DNA of 64,000 nucleotides from Methylosinus trichosporium OB3b (GTDB taxonomy: Bacteria; Pseudomonadota; Alphaproteobacteria; Rhizobiales; Beijerinckiaceae). This document shows, in pieces, positions 57,151-64,000 of this stretch. A program made the translations under genes and the position numbers. Position 1 is the stretch's first letter, and every line of letters starts with the position of its first letter. The notes beneath the pieces were generated by a model that saw only the letters and a list, made by a program, of their open reading frames with translations, made no database searches and was not told the DNA's origin. The stretch spans positions 744,001 through 808,000 of the forward strand of contig NZ_CP023737.1 of NCBI RefSeq assembly GCF_002752655.1, read 5' to 3'.

Positions 57151-58404
57151 TTGACCGAACTGAAAGACCTCTACGACATCGGCGAGATCCCGCCGCTCGG
57201 GCACGTGCCCGCCAAGATGCACGCCTGGGTCGTCCGCAAGGAGCGGCACGGGCCGCCGGAAGAGGCCATGCAGCTCGAGGTCGTGCCGACCTGGGAGCTC
57301 GACAGCCATGACGTGCTGGTGCTGGTGATGGCGGCCGGCGTCAACTACAATGGCGTCTGGGCGGCGCTCGGCCAGCCGATCTCGGTGCTCGACGCCCATA
57401 AGCAGCCCTATCACATCGCCGGCTCCGACGCTTCCGGCATCGTCTGGGCGGTCGGCTCCAAGGTCAAGCGCTGGAAAATCGGCGACGAGGTCGTCGTCCA
57501 CTGCAACCAGGATGACGGGGACGACGAGGAGTGCAATGGCGGCGACCCGATGTTCTCCGCCTCGCAGCGCATCTGGGGCTATGAGACGCCGGACGGCTCC
57601 TTCGGCCAGTTCTGCCGCGTGCAGGACCGCCAGCTCATGGAGCGGCCGAAACATCTCACCTGGGAGGAGTCGGCCTGCTACACGCTGACCCTCGCCACCG
57701 CCTATCGCATGCTGTTCGGCCATGAGCCGCACCGGCTGAAGCCGAGCGACAATGTGCTGATCTGGGGCGCCTCGGGCGGTCTCGGCGTGTTCGGCGTGCA
57801 GCTCTGCGCCGCCGCCGGCGCCAACGCCATCGGCGTGATCTCGGACGAGAGCAAGCGCGACTATGTGCTCTCGCTCGGCGCCAAGGGCGTCATCAACCGC
57901 AAGGATTTCAAGGGCTGCTGGGGCCAGCTGCCGACCGTGAACTCGCCCGAGTTCAACGACTGGTCGAAGGCCGCCCGCAATTTCGGCAAGGCGATCTGGG
58001 ACATCACCGGCAAGAAGGACGTCGACATCGTCTTCGAGCATCCCGGCGAGCAGACCTTCCCGCTCTCCTGCATGGTGGTGAAGCGCGGCGGCATGGTGGT
58101 GTTCTGCGCCGGCACCACCGGCTTCAACCTCACCTTCGACGCCCGCTATGTGTGGATGCGCCAGAAGCGCATCCAGGGCTCGCATTTCGCGCATCTGAAG
58201 CAGGCGGCCGCGGCCAATCGCTTCGTGATCGACCGAAGGGTCGACCCCTGCATGTCGGAGGTCTTCCCCTGGGCCAAGATTCCGCTCGCCCACACCAAAA
58301 TGTGGAAGAACGAGCACGCCCCCGGCAATATGTCCGTTCTGGTCAATGCGCCGACCACGGGCCTGCGCACGCTCGAGGAAGTGATCGAGGCCGGCCGAAC
58401 GTGA
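57151..58404 (+). CDS. ccr: Crotonyl-CoA carboxylase/reductase
   Basis: A 417-residue enzyme that reductively carboxylates crotonyl-CoA to ethylmalonyl-CoA with NADPH and CO2, the key step of the ethylmalonyl-CoA pathway that serves glyoxylate regeneration in serine-cycle methylotrophs. It has GVNYNGVWAALGQPISVLDA, HIAGSDASGIVWAVG, HCNQDDGDDEECNGGDPMFS, WGASGGLGVFGVQL and FAHLKQAAAANRFV. The start is a TTG with GAGGAG upstream. It appears as a single-gene unit ended by the hairpin at 58437. Confidence 0.96.
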   Translation: MTELKDLYDIGEIPPLGHVPAKMHAWVVRKERHGPPEEAMQLEVVPTWELDSHDVLVLVMAAGVNYNGVWAALGQPISVLDAHKQPYHIAGSDASGIVWAVGSKVKRWKIGDEVVVHCNQDDGDDEECNGGDPMFSASQRIWGYETPDGSFGQFCRVQDRQLMERPKHLTWEESACYTLTLATAYRMLFGHEPHRLKPSDNVLIWGASGGLGVFGVQLCAAAGANAIGVISDESKRDYVLSLGAKGVINRKDFKGCWGQLPTVNSPEFNDWSKAARNFGKAIWDITGKKDVDIVFEHPGEQTFPLSCMVVKRGGMVVFCAGTTGFNLTFDARYVWMRQKRIQGSHFAHLKQAAAANRFVIDRRVDPCMSEVFPWAKIPLAHTKMWKNEHAPGNMSVLVNAPTTGLRTLEEVIEAGRT

Positions 58405-58436
58405 GCCGGCGGCGATAATATATTAAATATGACGCT

Positions 58437-58487
58437 ATCGGCCCCATATCGACTAACATAGAAGTTTTTGTGTTAGCGAGGGCCGAT
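58437..58487 (+). terminator. Nested hairpin after ccr
   Basis: ATCGGCCC (58437-58444) pairs with GGGCCGAT (58480-58487), and within it CTAACA (58453-58458) pairs with TGTTAG (58471-58476) around an AT-rich loop. It lies 33 bases after ccr. Confidence 0.65.
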
Positions 58488-58606
58488 GGCGGAATAGCGC
58501 TTCTACGGTAGACGCGCGCGCCGCGCCTGATGACCGACATCGTCGAACGCGCAGTTCAGAGGCGTGCGCCCTTGCGGAGCGTCCCGAGTCGCTCCGCAGC
58601 GAGGCT

Positions 58607-59155
58607 TCAGGCGCGTGGCCAAGCGTTCACGGAGAGGCGCGCCGCGACCTTCTCCAACATGGCGGGATCGTCCATGGCGCGGGCGAGCAGAACGCCGCCT
58701 TCGAAAGCGGCGAGGATCGCCTCGGCCGCGCCGCGCTCGTCACCGAGCGCGGCGCGCAGCCAACAAAGAGTCTCGGCGAAGAATCGCCGCGCCTCGGCGC
58801 TCACCTCGGGCGGCAGCCCGCCGACCTCCGCCGCCATCATACCGAAAAGGCACATGCGCTTTCGCTCGACCACCGTGCGGCGGAACATCTCGCCGAGCAG
58901 AGCGATCGCCTCCGCCGGAGCCCGCGCGGCCGGATCGCCGAGCTCCGCGCCGCAGCGATCGGCGTAGCGCCGCACGACCGCGGCGGCGAGCGCCGCTTTC
59001 GTCGGGAAGAAATAATGAACGCTGGCGCTCTTGACGCCGACATCGGCGGCGATGTCGCGGAAGCTCACGCCATTATAGCCGTAGCGGCACAGACGCTCCT
59101 CGGCGCTGTCGAGAATTCTCGAAGCCGTCCCCTCCCCGCGTCGCGCCGTGGCCAT
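58607..59155 (-). CDS. TetR-family repressor
   Basis: A 182-residue regulator. The HTH is in RILDSAEERLCRYGYNGVSF followed by RDIAADVGVKSASVHYFFPT. The ligand domain is Ala/Leu-rich with MCLFGMMAAEVGGLPPEV. The gene is divergent from an AhpD-like gene, and a perfect palindrome lies between them. It probably represses itself and that gene until an effector binds. Confidence 0.9.
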   Translation of the reverse strand: MATARRGEGTASRILDSAEERLCRYGYNGVSFRDIAADVGVKSASVHYFFPTKAALAAAVVRRYADRCGAELGDPAARAPAEAIALLGEMFRRTVVERKRMCLFGMMAAEVGGLPPEVSAEARRFFAETLCWLRAALGDERGAAEAILAAFEGGVLLARAMDDPAMLEKVAARLSVNAWPRA

Positions 59156-59226
59156 GTCGTCCCATCCCTCTCAGACGACGCGGATACAGCGCCATTGACA
59201 GGCCTCCCGTCAATGGCGCATGGTTT

Positions 59227-59244
59227 ACCTATCATGTGATAGGT
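59227..59244. promoter_or_regulatory. Palindromic TetR operator
   Basis: ACCTATCA, TG, TGATAGGT is a perfect inverted repeat of 8-base arms. It lies 27 bases before the AhpD-like start and 72 bases before the TetR start, in the divergent promoter. Size and place fit a TetR dimer site. Confidence 0.75.
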
Positions 59245-59270
59245 AGATGAAACGAGGCGGAGGACAGCCC

Positions 59271-59576
59271 ATGTACGAGATGAAAAATCTGAAAGCGCTC
59301 GGCAAGATCGGCGCGGCGGCCCCGGCCGCCATGGAAGCCTATCGCAAATTCGACGAGGCGGCGCTGGCCGACGGCGCTATTCCAAAGAAATACAAGGAGC
59401 TGATCGCGCTGGCCGTGGCGATGACGACGCAATGCCCCTATTGCCTCGAGGTGCATCGCAAGCATGCGCTCGCGGCCGGCGCGACCGAGGCCGAGCTCGC
59501 CGAGGCGATCTTCGTCGCCGCGGCGCTTCGGGCCGGCGCCGCAGTCACGCATGGGACGCATGTCGTGACCGAGTGA
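59271..59576 (+). CDS. AhpD-like carboxymuconolactone decarboxylase family protein
   Basis: A 101-residue protein. The CMD/AhpD fold shows KYKELIALAVAMTTQCPYCL and EVHRKHALAAGATEAELAEA, with the redox CPYC and the nearby His of AhpD-like proteins. These are usually peroxidase-linked disulfide proteins. The start at 59271 has GGAGG upstream; the ATG at 59247 is discarded for that reason. Controlled, by inference, by the divergent TetR protein. Confidence 0.9.
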   Translation: MYEMKNLKALGKIGAAAPAAMEAYRKFDEAALADGAIPKKYKELIALAVAMTTQCPYCLEVHRKHALAAGATEAELAEAIFVAAALRAGAAVTHGTHVVTE

Positions 59577-59614
59577 CGCACCCGCGTCGCTCCGGCGTTG
59601 CGGAGCGCCCCGGC

Positions 59615-59660
59615 CGTCATTGCGAGCGAAGCGAAGCGATCCAGAGCCGCAGGGCGTCGC
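59615..59660. repeat. Interspersed repeat, third locus
   Basis: A single copy of the unit (CGTCATTGCGAGCGAAGCG followed by AAGCGATCCAGAGCC). It lies between the AhpD-like gene and metY. Confidence 0.8.
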
Positions 59661-59678
59661 CTCGCCCCTCGCGACGCC

Positions 59679-60974
59679 TCACCCCGCCGTCGTCAACGCT
59701 TGATCGAGATCGGCGAGAATATCGTCGATATGCTCGATGCCGATCGAGAGGCGAACATAGCCGGGCGTCACGCCGGCGGCGAGCTGCGCTTCCGGCGAGA
59801 GCTGCGAATGCGTCGTCGTCGCCGGATGAATGGCGAGGCTGCGCGCGTCGCCGATATTGGCGACATGATAGAAGAGCTTCAGCGCGTCGATGAACCGGCG
59901 CCCCGCGTCCAGCCCGCCTGCGAGCTCGAAGCCGAGCAGCGCGCCATATCTGCCCTTCAGATATTTGTCCGCGCGCTCGCGCTCCGCCCCGGTCTGGCGC
60001 GAGGGATGAATGACCTTCGTCACCTCGGAACGCTGCGCCAGGAAATCCGCGACCGCCTGCGCATTGGACACGTGGCGCTCGATGCGCAACGGCAGGGTCT
60101 CGATCCCCTGCAGCGTCAGAAAGGCGTTGAAAGGTGATGGCGCGGAACCGAGATCGCGCAGAAGAGTCGTGCGCGCCTTGATGATATAGGCGATGGGCCC
60201 GAGCGGCTTGACCGCCTCCACCCACACCGCGCCGTGATAGCTCGGGTCCGGCGTGTTGAGCGCCGGCTGGCGATCGGGGAATTTCTCCCAGTCGAAATTG
60301 CCGCCGTCGATGATGGCGCCGCCGATCGATGTGCCGTGGCCGCCGATATATTTGGTCGTCGAATAGACGACGATCGCCGCGCCATGCTCGAACGGCTTCA
60401 CCAGCAACGGCGCCGCGGTGTTGTCGGCGATCAGCGGAACGCCGTATTCGCGGCCGATCGCCGCCACTTCCGCGATCGGTAAGACGGTGAGCTTCGGGTT
60501 GGGCAGCGTCTCGGCGTAATAAGCGCGCGTGCGCGCGTCCGTCGCGCGGCGAAAATTCTCCGGATCGCTCGGGTCGACGAAGCGCACGTCGAGCCCCTGC
60601 TCCTTCAGCGTATTGGCGAAGAGATTCCAGGTGCCGCCGTAAAGATCCGTGGAGGCGACGACATTGTCCCCGGCGCGGGCGATGTTCTGCAGCGCGAAGG
60701 CCGAGGCCGCCTGGCCGGAAGCGAGGGCGAGCGCCGCGACGCCGCCCTCGAGCGCGGCGAGACGCTCCTCGAGGATCGCGGTCGTCGGATTGCCGATGCG
60801 CGTGTAGATATTGCCCAGCTCTTTGAGCGCGAAGAGATTGGCGGCATGTTCCGAATCGCGGAACTGGTAGGAGGTCGTCTGATAGATGGGGGGCGCGACG
60901 GCGCCCGTGGCCGGGTCCGCACGCCAGCCGGCGTGGAGGGCCAGAGTCTCGGGGTGCTTGCTGTCGACGGCCAT
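59679..60974 (-). CDS. metY: O-acetylhomoserine sulfhydrylase
   Basis: A 431-residue PLP enzyme that makes homocysteine from O-acetylhomoserine and sulfide. It begins MAVDSKHPETLALHAGWRAD and has PPIYQTTSYQFRD, NPTTAILEERLAALEGG, and the PLP lysine in VVYSTTKYIGGHG. LSIGIEHIDDILADLDQAL is at the end. GGAGG precedes the ATG. No SAM riboswitch could be recognised upstream. Confidence 0.95.
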   Translation of the reverse strand: MAVDSKHPETLALHAGWRADPATGAVAPPIYQTTSYQFRDSEHAANLFALKELGNIYTRIGNPTTAILEERLAALEGGVAALALASGQAASAFALQNIARAGDNVVASTDLYGGTWNLFANTLKEQGLDVRFVDPSDPENFRRATDARTRAYYAETLPNPKLTVLPIAEVAAIGREYGVPLIADNTAAPLLVKPFEHGAAIVVYSTTKYIGGHGTSIGGAIIDGGNFDWEKFPDRQPALNTPDPSYHGAVWVEAVKPLGPIAYIIKARTTLLRDLGSAPSPFNAFLTLQGIETLPLRIERHVSNAQAVADFLAQRSEVTKVIHPSRQTGAERERADKYLKGRYGALLGFELAGGLDAGRRFIDALKLFYHVANIGDARSLAIHPATTTHSQLSPEAQLAAGVTPGYVRLSIGIEHIDDILADLDQALTTAG

Positions 60975-61204
60975 TCCATCCTCCCTTTGTTTCGCCGTAT
61001 CGCGCCGGCGCCGGATTTAACCGGATTATTATTCTACTGGCAATGTAGGGTTCCGAAGACGCCCCCCCGCCGCGCGACCGACTGTCGCGCCTCGGCGCGA
61101 CGCCACCGACTGGAATTGAAACGATTCTTGCTTGTCCCCTCCCTGTCGCAAGGAAGACGGCGGCGCCCGGCGCCGCGAGAGAAGCGCATTCGGGGAGACT
61201 TTCA
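60975..61204. other. Divergent intergenic region metY-ferredoxin
   Basis: No gene is seen. The AT-rich segment 61017-61045 may hold the metY promoter. A GGGGAG ribosome binding site for the ferredoxin gene ends the region. No convincing sigma-54 site or riboswitch was found. Confidence 0.4.
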
Positions 61205-61393
61205 ATGGCCTACAAGATCATCGCGTCGCAATGCACCGTCTGCGGCGCCTGCGAGTTCGACTGCCCCACCGCCGCCATTCGCATGAAGGGCGACACCTAT
61301 ATCATCGACCCGAAGAAGTGCACGGAATGCGACGGCGGCACGCCGCATTGCGACGAGGTGTGTCCGGTTCCGAACACCTGCGTCCCGGCGTAA
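61205..61393 (+). CDS. 2[4Fe-4S] ferredoxin
   Basis: A 62-residue bacterial-type ferredoxin. Cluster one is bound by [12 protein letters not shown]. Cluster two has the extended form [16 protein letters not shown], with seven residues inserted between the second and third Cys, as in FdxN/Chromatium-type ferredoxins with low potentials. These serve nitrogenase or other reductive pathways. It stands alone between metY and pyrH with its own ribosome binding site. A nif link is not shown here. Confidence 0.95.
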   Translation: MAYKIIASQCTVCGACEFDCPTAAIRMKGDTYIIDPKKCTECDGGTPHCDEVCPVPNTCVPA

Positions 61394-61480
61394 GCTGAAC
61401 GGGCGGCGACGCCCTTTCAAAAATGGGCGCTCCCTTCTCCCGCTCGCGGGAGAAGGTGGCGCGCGTCGAGTGTCTCGCCC

Positions 61481-62209
61481 CTACGGCAGCACAAAGGTGC
61501 CGCGACCCTTCCCCTCCAGAATCGCCCGGATCGACCCGTCTCCGGCGATCGAGAACACGACGATCGGGATCTTGTTCTCGCGCGCCAAAGCGAACGCCGC
61601 CGTATCCATCACCGCGAGATTTTTGGCGATCGCCTCGTCATGCGTGAGCGTGTCATAGCGGCGCGCGTTCGGATCGCGCTTGGGGTCGGCGGTATAGACG
61701 CCGTCGACCTGGGTCGCCTTCAGCACAGCGTCGGCCGAGAGCTCGGCGGCGCGCACGACCGCCGGCGTGTCGGTGGTGAAGAAGGGGAGGCCCGTGCCGC
61801 CCGCGGAGATCACCACCCGCCCCTTGGCGAGATGATGCAGCGCCGCCCGACGCGAGAAGGATTCGCATAAGGATGGCATGGGCACGGCCGAGAGGCAGCG
61901 CGCCTGCCTTCCCCTCGCCTCGATCGCCTGCTCGAGCGCGAGGCCGTTCATCACCGTCGCCAGCATGCCGATCGAATCGGCCCGCGCGCGTTCGATACCC
62001 TTGTCCGCGCCCAGAATGCCGCGAAAGAAATTGCCGCCGCCGACGACGACGGCGATCTGCGTCCCGAGCTCGGCCGCGGCGGCGAGATCGGCGGCGATGC
62101 GTTCCAGCGTCGGCGCATGCAGTCCGTGCGGCGCGTCGCCCATCAGCGCCTCGCCCGAGAGCTTGACGACGACCCGTCTCCACTTCGGCAGGTTCGCTGC
62201 GTTCGTCAT
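61481..62209 (-). CDS. pyrH: UMP kinase
   Basis: A 242-residue hexameric UMP kinase. It has VVVKLSGEALMG, IAVVVGGGNFFRG, VISAGGTGLPFFTTDTPAVV, ATQVDGVYTADPKRDPNA and IAGDGSIRAILEG. The start is the ATG at 62209. The usual tsf and frr neighbours are absent here, so this is either a moved gene or a second copy. Confidence 0.94.
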   Translation of the reverse strand: MTNAANLPKWRRVVVKLSGEALMGDAPHGLHAPTLERIAADLAAAAELGTQIAVVVGGGNFFRGILGADKGIERARADSIGMLATVMNGLALEQAIEARGRQARCLSAVPMPSLCESFSRRAALHHLAKGRVVISAGGTGLPFFTTDTPAVVRAAELSADAVLKATQVDGVYTADPKRDPNARRYDTLTHDEAIAKNLAVMDTAAFALARENKIPIVVFSIAGDGSIRAILEGKGRGTFVLP

Positions 62210-62309
62210 GCCCGCGCCTCTTCGTCTCGCCAATCGGATCGATCGGAGGCCTTGATAGGCGAGCCGCGGCGGCCCGGCAAGGACGGAGGATCGCGATCCT
62301 TCGACCGCC

Positions 62310-64000
62310 CTACGCCCCCGCCCTCCCCGCGCAGGCGAGCGCAAAGGCCCATTCCAGCGCCACCTCCTCGAGCCGCTCGAACCGGCCGGAGGCGCCGGCA
62401 TGGCCGGCCTCCATATTCGTGCGCAGCAGGACGGGGCCGCCGCCGGTCATGCGCTCACGCAGGCGCGCCACCCATTTCAGCGGCTCCCAATAGGTCACGC
62501 GCGGATCGGTGAGGCCGGCGAGCGCGAGAATCGCCGGATAGGCTTTCGCCGCCACATTGTCATAGGGCGAATAGGCGGCGAGCCGGTCATAGGCCGCGGC
62601 GTCGGCGATCGGATTGCCCCATTCCTCCCATTCGGGCGGGGTCAAGGGCAGATCGTCGCGCAGCATTGTGCTCAGCACGTCGACGAACGGCACGCCGGCG
62701 ATGACCCCGGAGAACAGCTCCGGCGCCATATTGGCGATCGCCCCCATCAGCATGCCGCCGGCGCTCGCGCCTTGTGCGATGATCCCGCCCTCCTTCGCAT
62801 AGCCTGCCGCGATCAGATGGCGCGCCGCGGCGATGAAGTCGGTGAAGGTGTTGGTCTTGTGCTCGAGCTTGCCGTTCTCGTACCAGCTCCAGCCCTTGTC
62901 GGTACCCCCGCGCGTATGGGCGAGCGCATAGACGAAGCCGCGATCGACCAACGACAGTGCATGGCTATCGAAGCTCGCCGACAAAGGATGCCCGTAGGCG
63001 CCGTAGCCATAGAGCAGCGTCGGCGCGCCGCCGCCGAGCGCGAGATCGGCGCGATGCAGCACGGTGACGGGAACCTCCACGCCGTCCGAAGCGCGCGCGA
63101 ACAGGCGGCGCGTCACATAATTCTTCGGATCATGGCCCGAAGGGATCTCCTCGCGCTTCAGCAGCAGGCGCGCTCGCGCCCGCATGTCGTAATCATAGGT
63201 CTCCTCGGGCGTCGTCATCGAGGAATAGGTGAAGCGCAGAACCTCGGTGTCGAACTCGAGTCCCGTCTGCAGTCGCAGCGCATAGGCCTCCTCGGCGAAG
63301 GCGATGGCGTGCTCCTCGCCGCTCGCCAGCTCGCGGATCATGATGCGCGGCAGACCGTTCTCACGCTCGACCCAGGCGAGATGGCGCGCATAGACCGTGC
63401 CGACGACGATGAGACGCCCCGAAACATGCGGCACGACCATGCGCCAATCGGCGCGCGCGGCGCTCGTCAGCGGCGCGCGAAAAATCGCGAAATCCTCGGC
63501 GCCGTCGGCATTGGCGCGGATGTAGAGATCATCGCCATGCGGCTCGACGTCGTAACGCAGCTTCGGCTCGCGCGGAGCGACGAGCCGCGGCTTCGCATGC
63601 TTGTCGCGAATGTCGATCAGATGGCATTCGCTGGCGTCATGGCCGCGAATCGCGACAATGGCGAAGCGCCCGCAACGGCTGCGATCCAGAGACACGAACC
63701 AGGCCGGATCGCGCTCCTCGACGATCAGCGCGTCGCTCGCCGGATCGGCGCCGACATCGTGACGGAACACTTGCGCGGTACGGTGATTCTCATCGACGCG
63801 GACATAATAGAAGCTCGTCGAATCGGCGCTCCACACCATGGAGCCGTCGCTGTGCGTGACGACGTCCGGCCGGTCCTTCCCGTCCGCGATGGCGCGAGTG
63901 CGGATCGAATAATATTCCGAGCCCTTGTCGTCGACGCTCCAGGCGAGCTGCGCATGATCGGGCGAATGATCGATCTCGCCGATATCGAAGAAATGCGCCT
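62310..64000 (-). CDS. Prolyl oligopeptidase family protein (S9A), 5' end outside window
   Basis: The frame stays open to the window edge; an internal ATG at 63837-63839 is not the start, because the upstream codons read SPDHAQLAWSVDDKGSEYYS, part of the beta-propeller domain. The catalytic serine is in IIAQGASAGGMLMGAI, preceded by YGAYGHPLSASFDS and YALAHTRGGTDKGW. The late GHAGASGRFERLEEVALEWAF has the catalytic His. It resembles oligopeptidase B (PtrB). At least 563 residues are encoded here. Confidence 0.93.
   Translation of the reverse strand, partial: AHFFDIGEIDHSPDHAQLAWSVDDKGSEYYSIRTRAIADGKDRPDVVTHSDGSMVWSADSTSFYYVRVDENHRTAQVFRHDVGADPASDALIVEERDPAWFVSLDRSRCGRFAIVAIRGHDASECHLIDIRDKHAKPRLVAPREPKLRYDVEPHGDDLYIRANADGAEDFAIFRAPLTSAARADWRMVVPHVSGRLIVVGTVYARHLAWVERENGLPRIMIRELASGEEHAIAFAEEAYALRLQTGLEFDTEVLRFTYSSMTTPEETYDYDMRARARLLLKREEIPSGHDPKNYVTRRLFARASDGVEVPVTVLHRADLALGGGAPTLLYGYGAYGHPLSASFDSHALSLVDRGFVYALAHTRGGTDKGWSWYENGKLEHKTNTFTDFIAAARHLIAAGYAKEGGIIAQGASAGGMLMGAIANMAPELFSGVIAGVPFVDVLSTMLRDDLPLTPPEWEEWGNPIADAAAYDRLAAYSPYDNVAAKAYPAILALAGLTDPRVTYWEPLKWVARLRERMTGGGPVLLRTNMEAGHAGASGRFERLEEVALEWAFALACAGRAGA

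Noticed and set aside
60975..61060. SAM-II riboswitch before metY
   Set aside because: I looked for the conserved pseudoknot core of the alphaproteobacterial SAM-II motif and could not find it; a covariance search would decide.
61105..61135. Sigma-54 promoter before the ferredoxin gene
   Set aside because: TTGC is present, but five bases further upstream the sequence is TGAAAC, which lacks the essential GG.

Overview
This GC-rich window reads as a chromosome segment from an alphaproteobacterium. The family mix suggests a serine-cycle methylotroph or methanotroph of the Methylocystis/Methylosinus type: uptake hydrogenase in the rhizobial hup-hyp order, crotonyl-CoA carboxylase/reductase (ethylmalonyl-CoA pathway), a copper-type TonB receptor, CtrA-like sites and a ROSE-type RNA thermometer. 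The taxonomic call is inference; no rRNA or methane monooxygenase gene is present.

Region 1 (1-16.1 kb) is one near-continuous + strand hydrogenase locus: end of hupS, hupL, hupC, hupD, a tiny HupE-like membrane protein, hupF, hupG, hupH, hupI, hupJ, hupK, hypA, hypB, hypF, hypC, hypD, hypE, then a sigma-54 activator (hupR/hoxA) and its PAS histidine kinase (hupT/hoxJ). Most genes overlap by 4 bases. A perfect -24/-12 promoter lies in front of hupG, so the activator at the end of the locus may drive the maturation genes from inside it. A nearly perfect hairpin element sits in frame inside hypF.

Region 2 (16.1-27.4 kb) is an exopolysaccharide cluster: flippase, GT4, GT2 and WecG-type glycosyltransferases, a small membrane protein, a Wzz/Wzc-like co-polymerase with a degenerate kinase domain, a polymerase-like membrane protein, a double alpha/beta hydrolase with both nucleophile positions altered, and a GH5 glycosidase. 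Two intergenic regions each hold a perfect TTAA-N7-TTAA box.

Region 3 (27.5-29.6 kb) begins with tRNA-Arg(CCT), followed by less GC-rich DNA carrying a membrane-anchored GAF protein overlapped by a small partner gene, then a decayed histidine-kinase fragment and a small helical protein. It looks like a tRNA-associated insertion and is the best candidate here for an undescribed two-gene system.

Region 4 (29.8-35.9 kb) holds a MarC-family protein, Hsp20 with a ROSE-like leader, and a DUF2946-like/FecI/FecR/TonB-receptor set. The receptor carries CxxxM and HxM motifs like the copper importer OprC and an N-terminal signalling domain, so this looks like a copper-sensing uptake system.

Region 5 (36-50.9 kb) is mostly housekeeping: uvrC, pgsA, moaD, moaE, a lytic transglycosylase, bamE, yceD, plsX, fabH, ihfA, an MFS gene running into radA without a stop codon, cvpA and purF. 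Region 6 (50.9-53.5 kb) is a restriction island between purF and gyrB: MT-A70 methyltransferase, BglII-like endonuclease and an EEP nuclease, with two AGATCT sites in front of the methyltransferase. Region 7 (53.6-64 kb) has gyrB, a DUF3806-like gene, ccr, a TetR regulator with a palindromic operator and an AhpD-like gene, metY, a 2[4Fe-4S] ferredoxin, pyrH and a prolyl oligopeptidase cut by the window end. Copies of an alphaproteobacterial interspersed repeat lie at 2.8, 56.9 and 59.6 kb.
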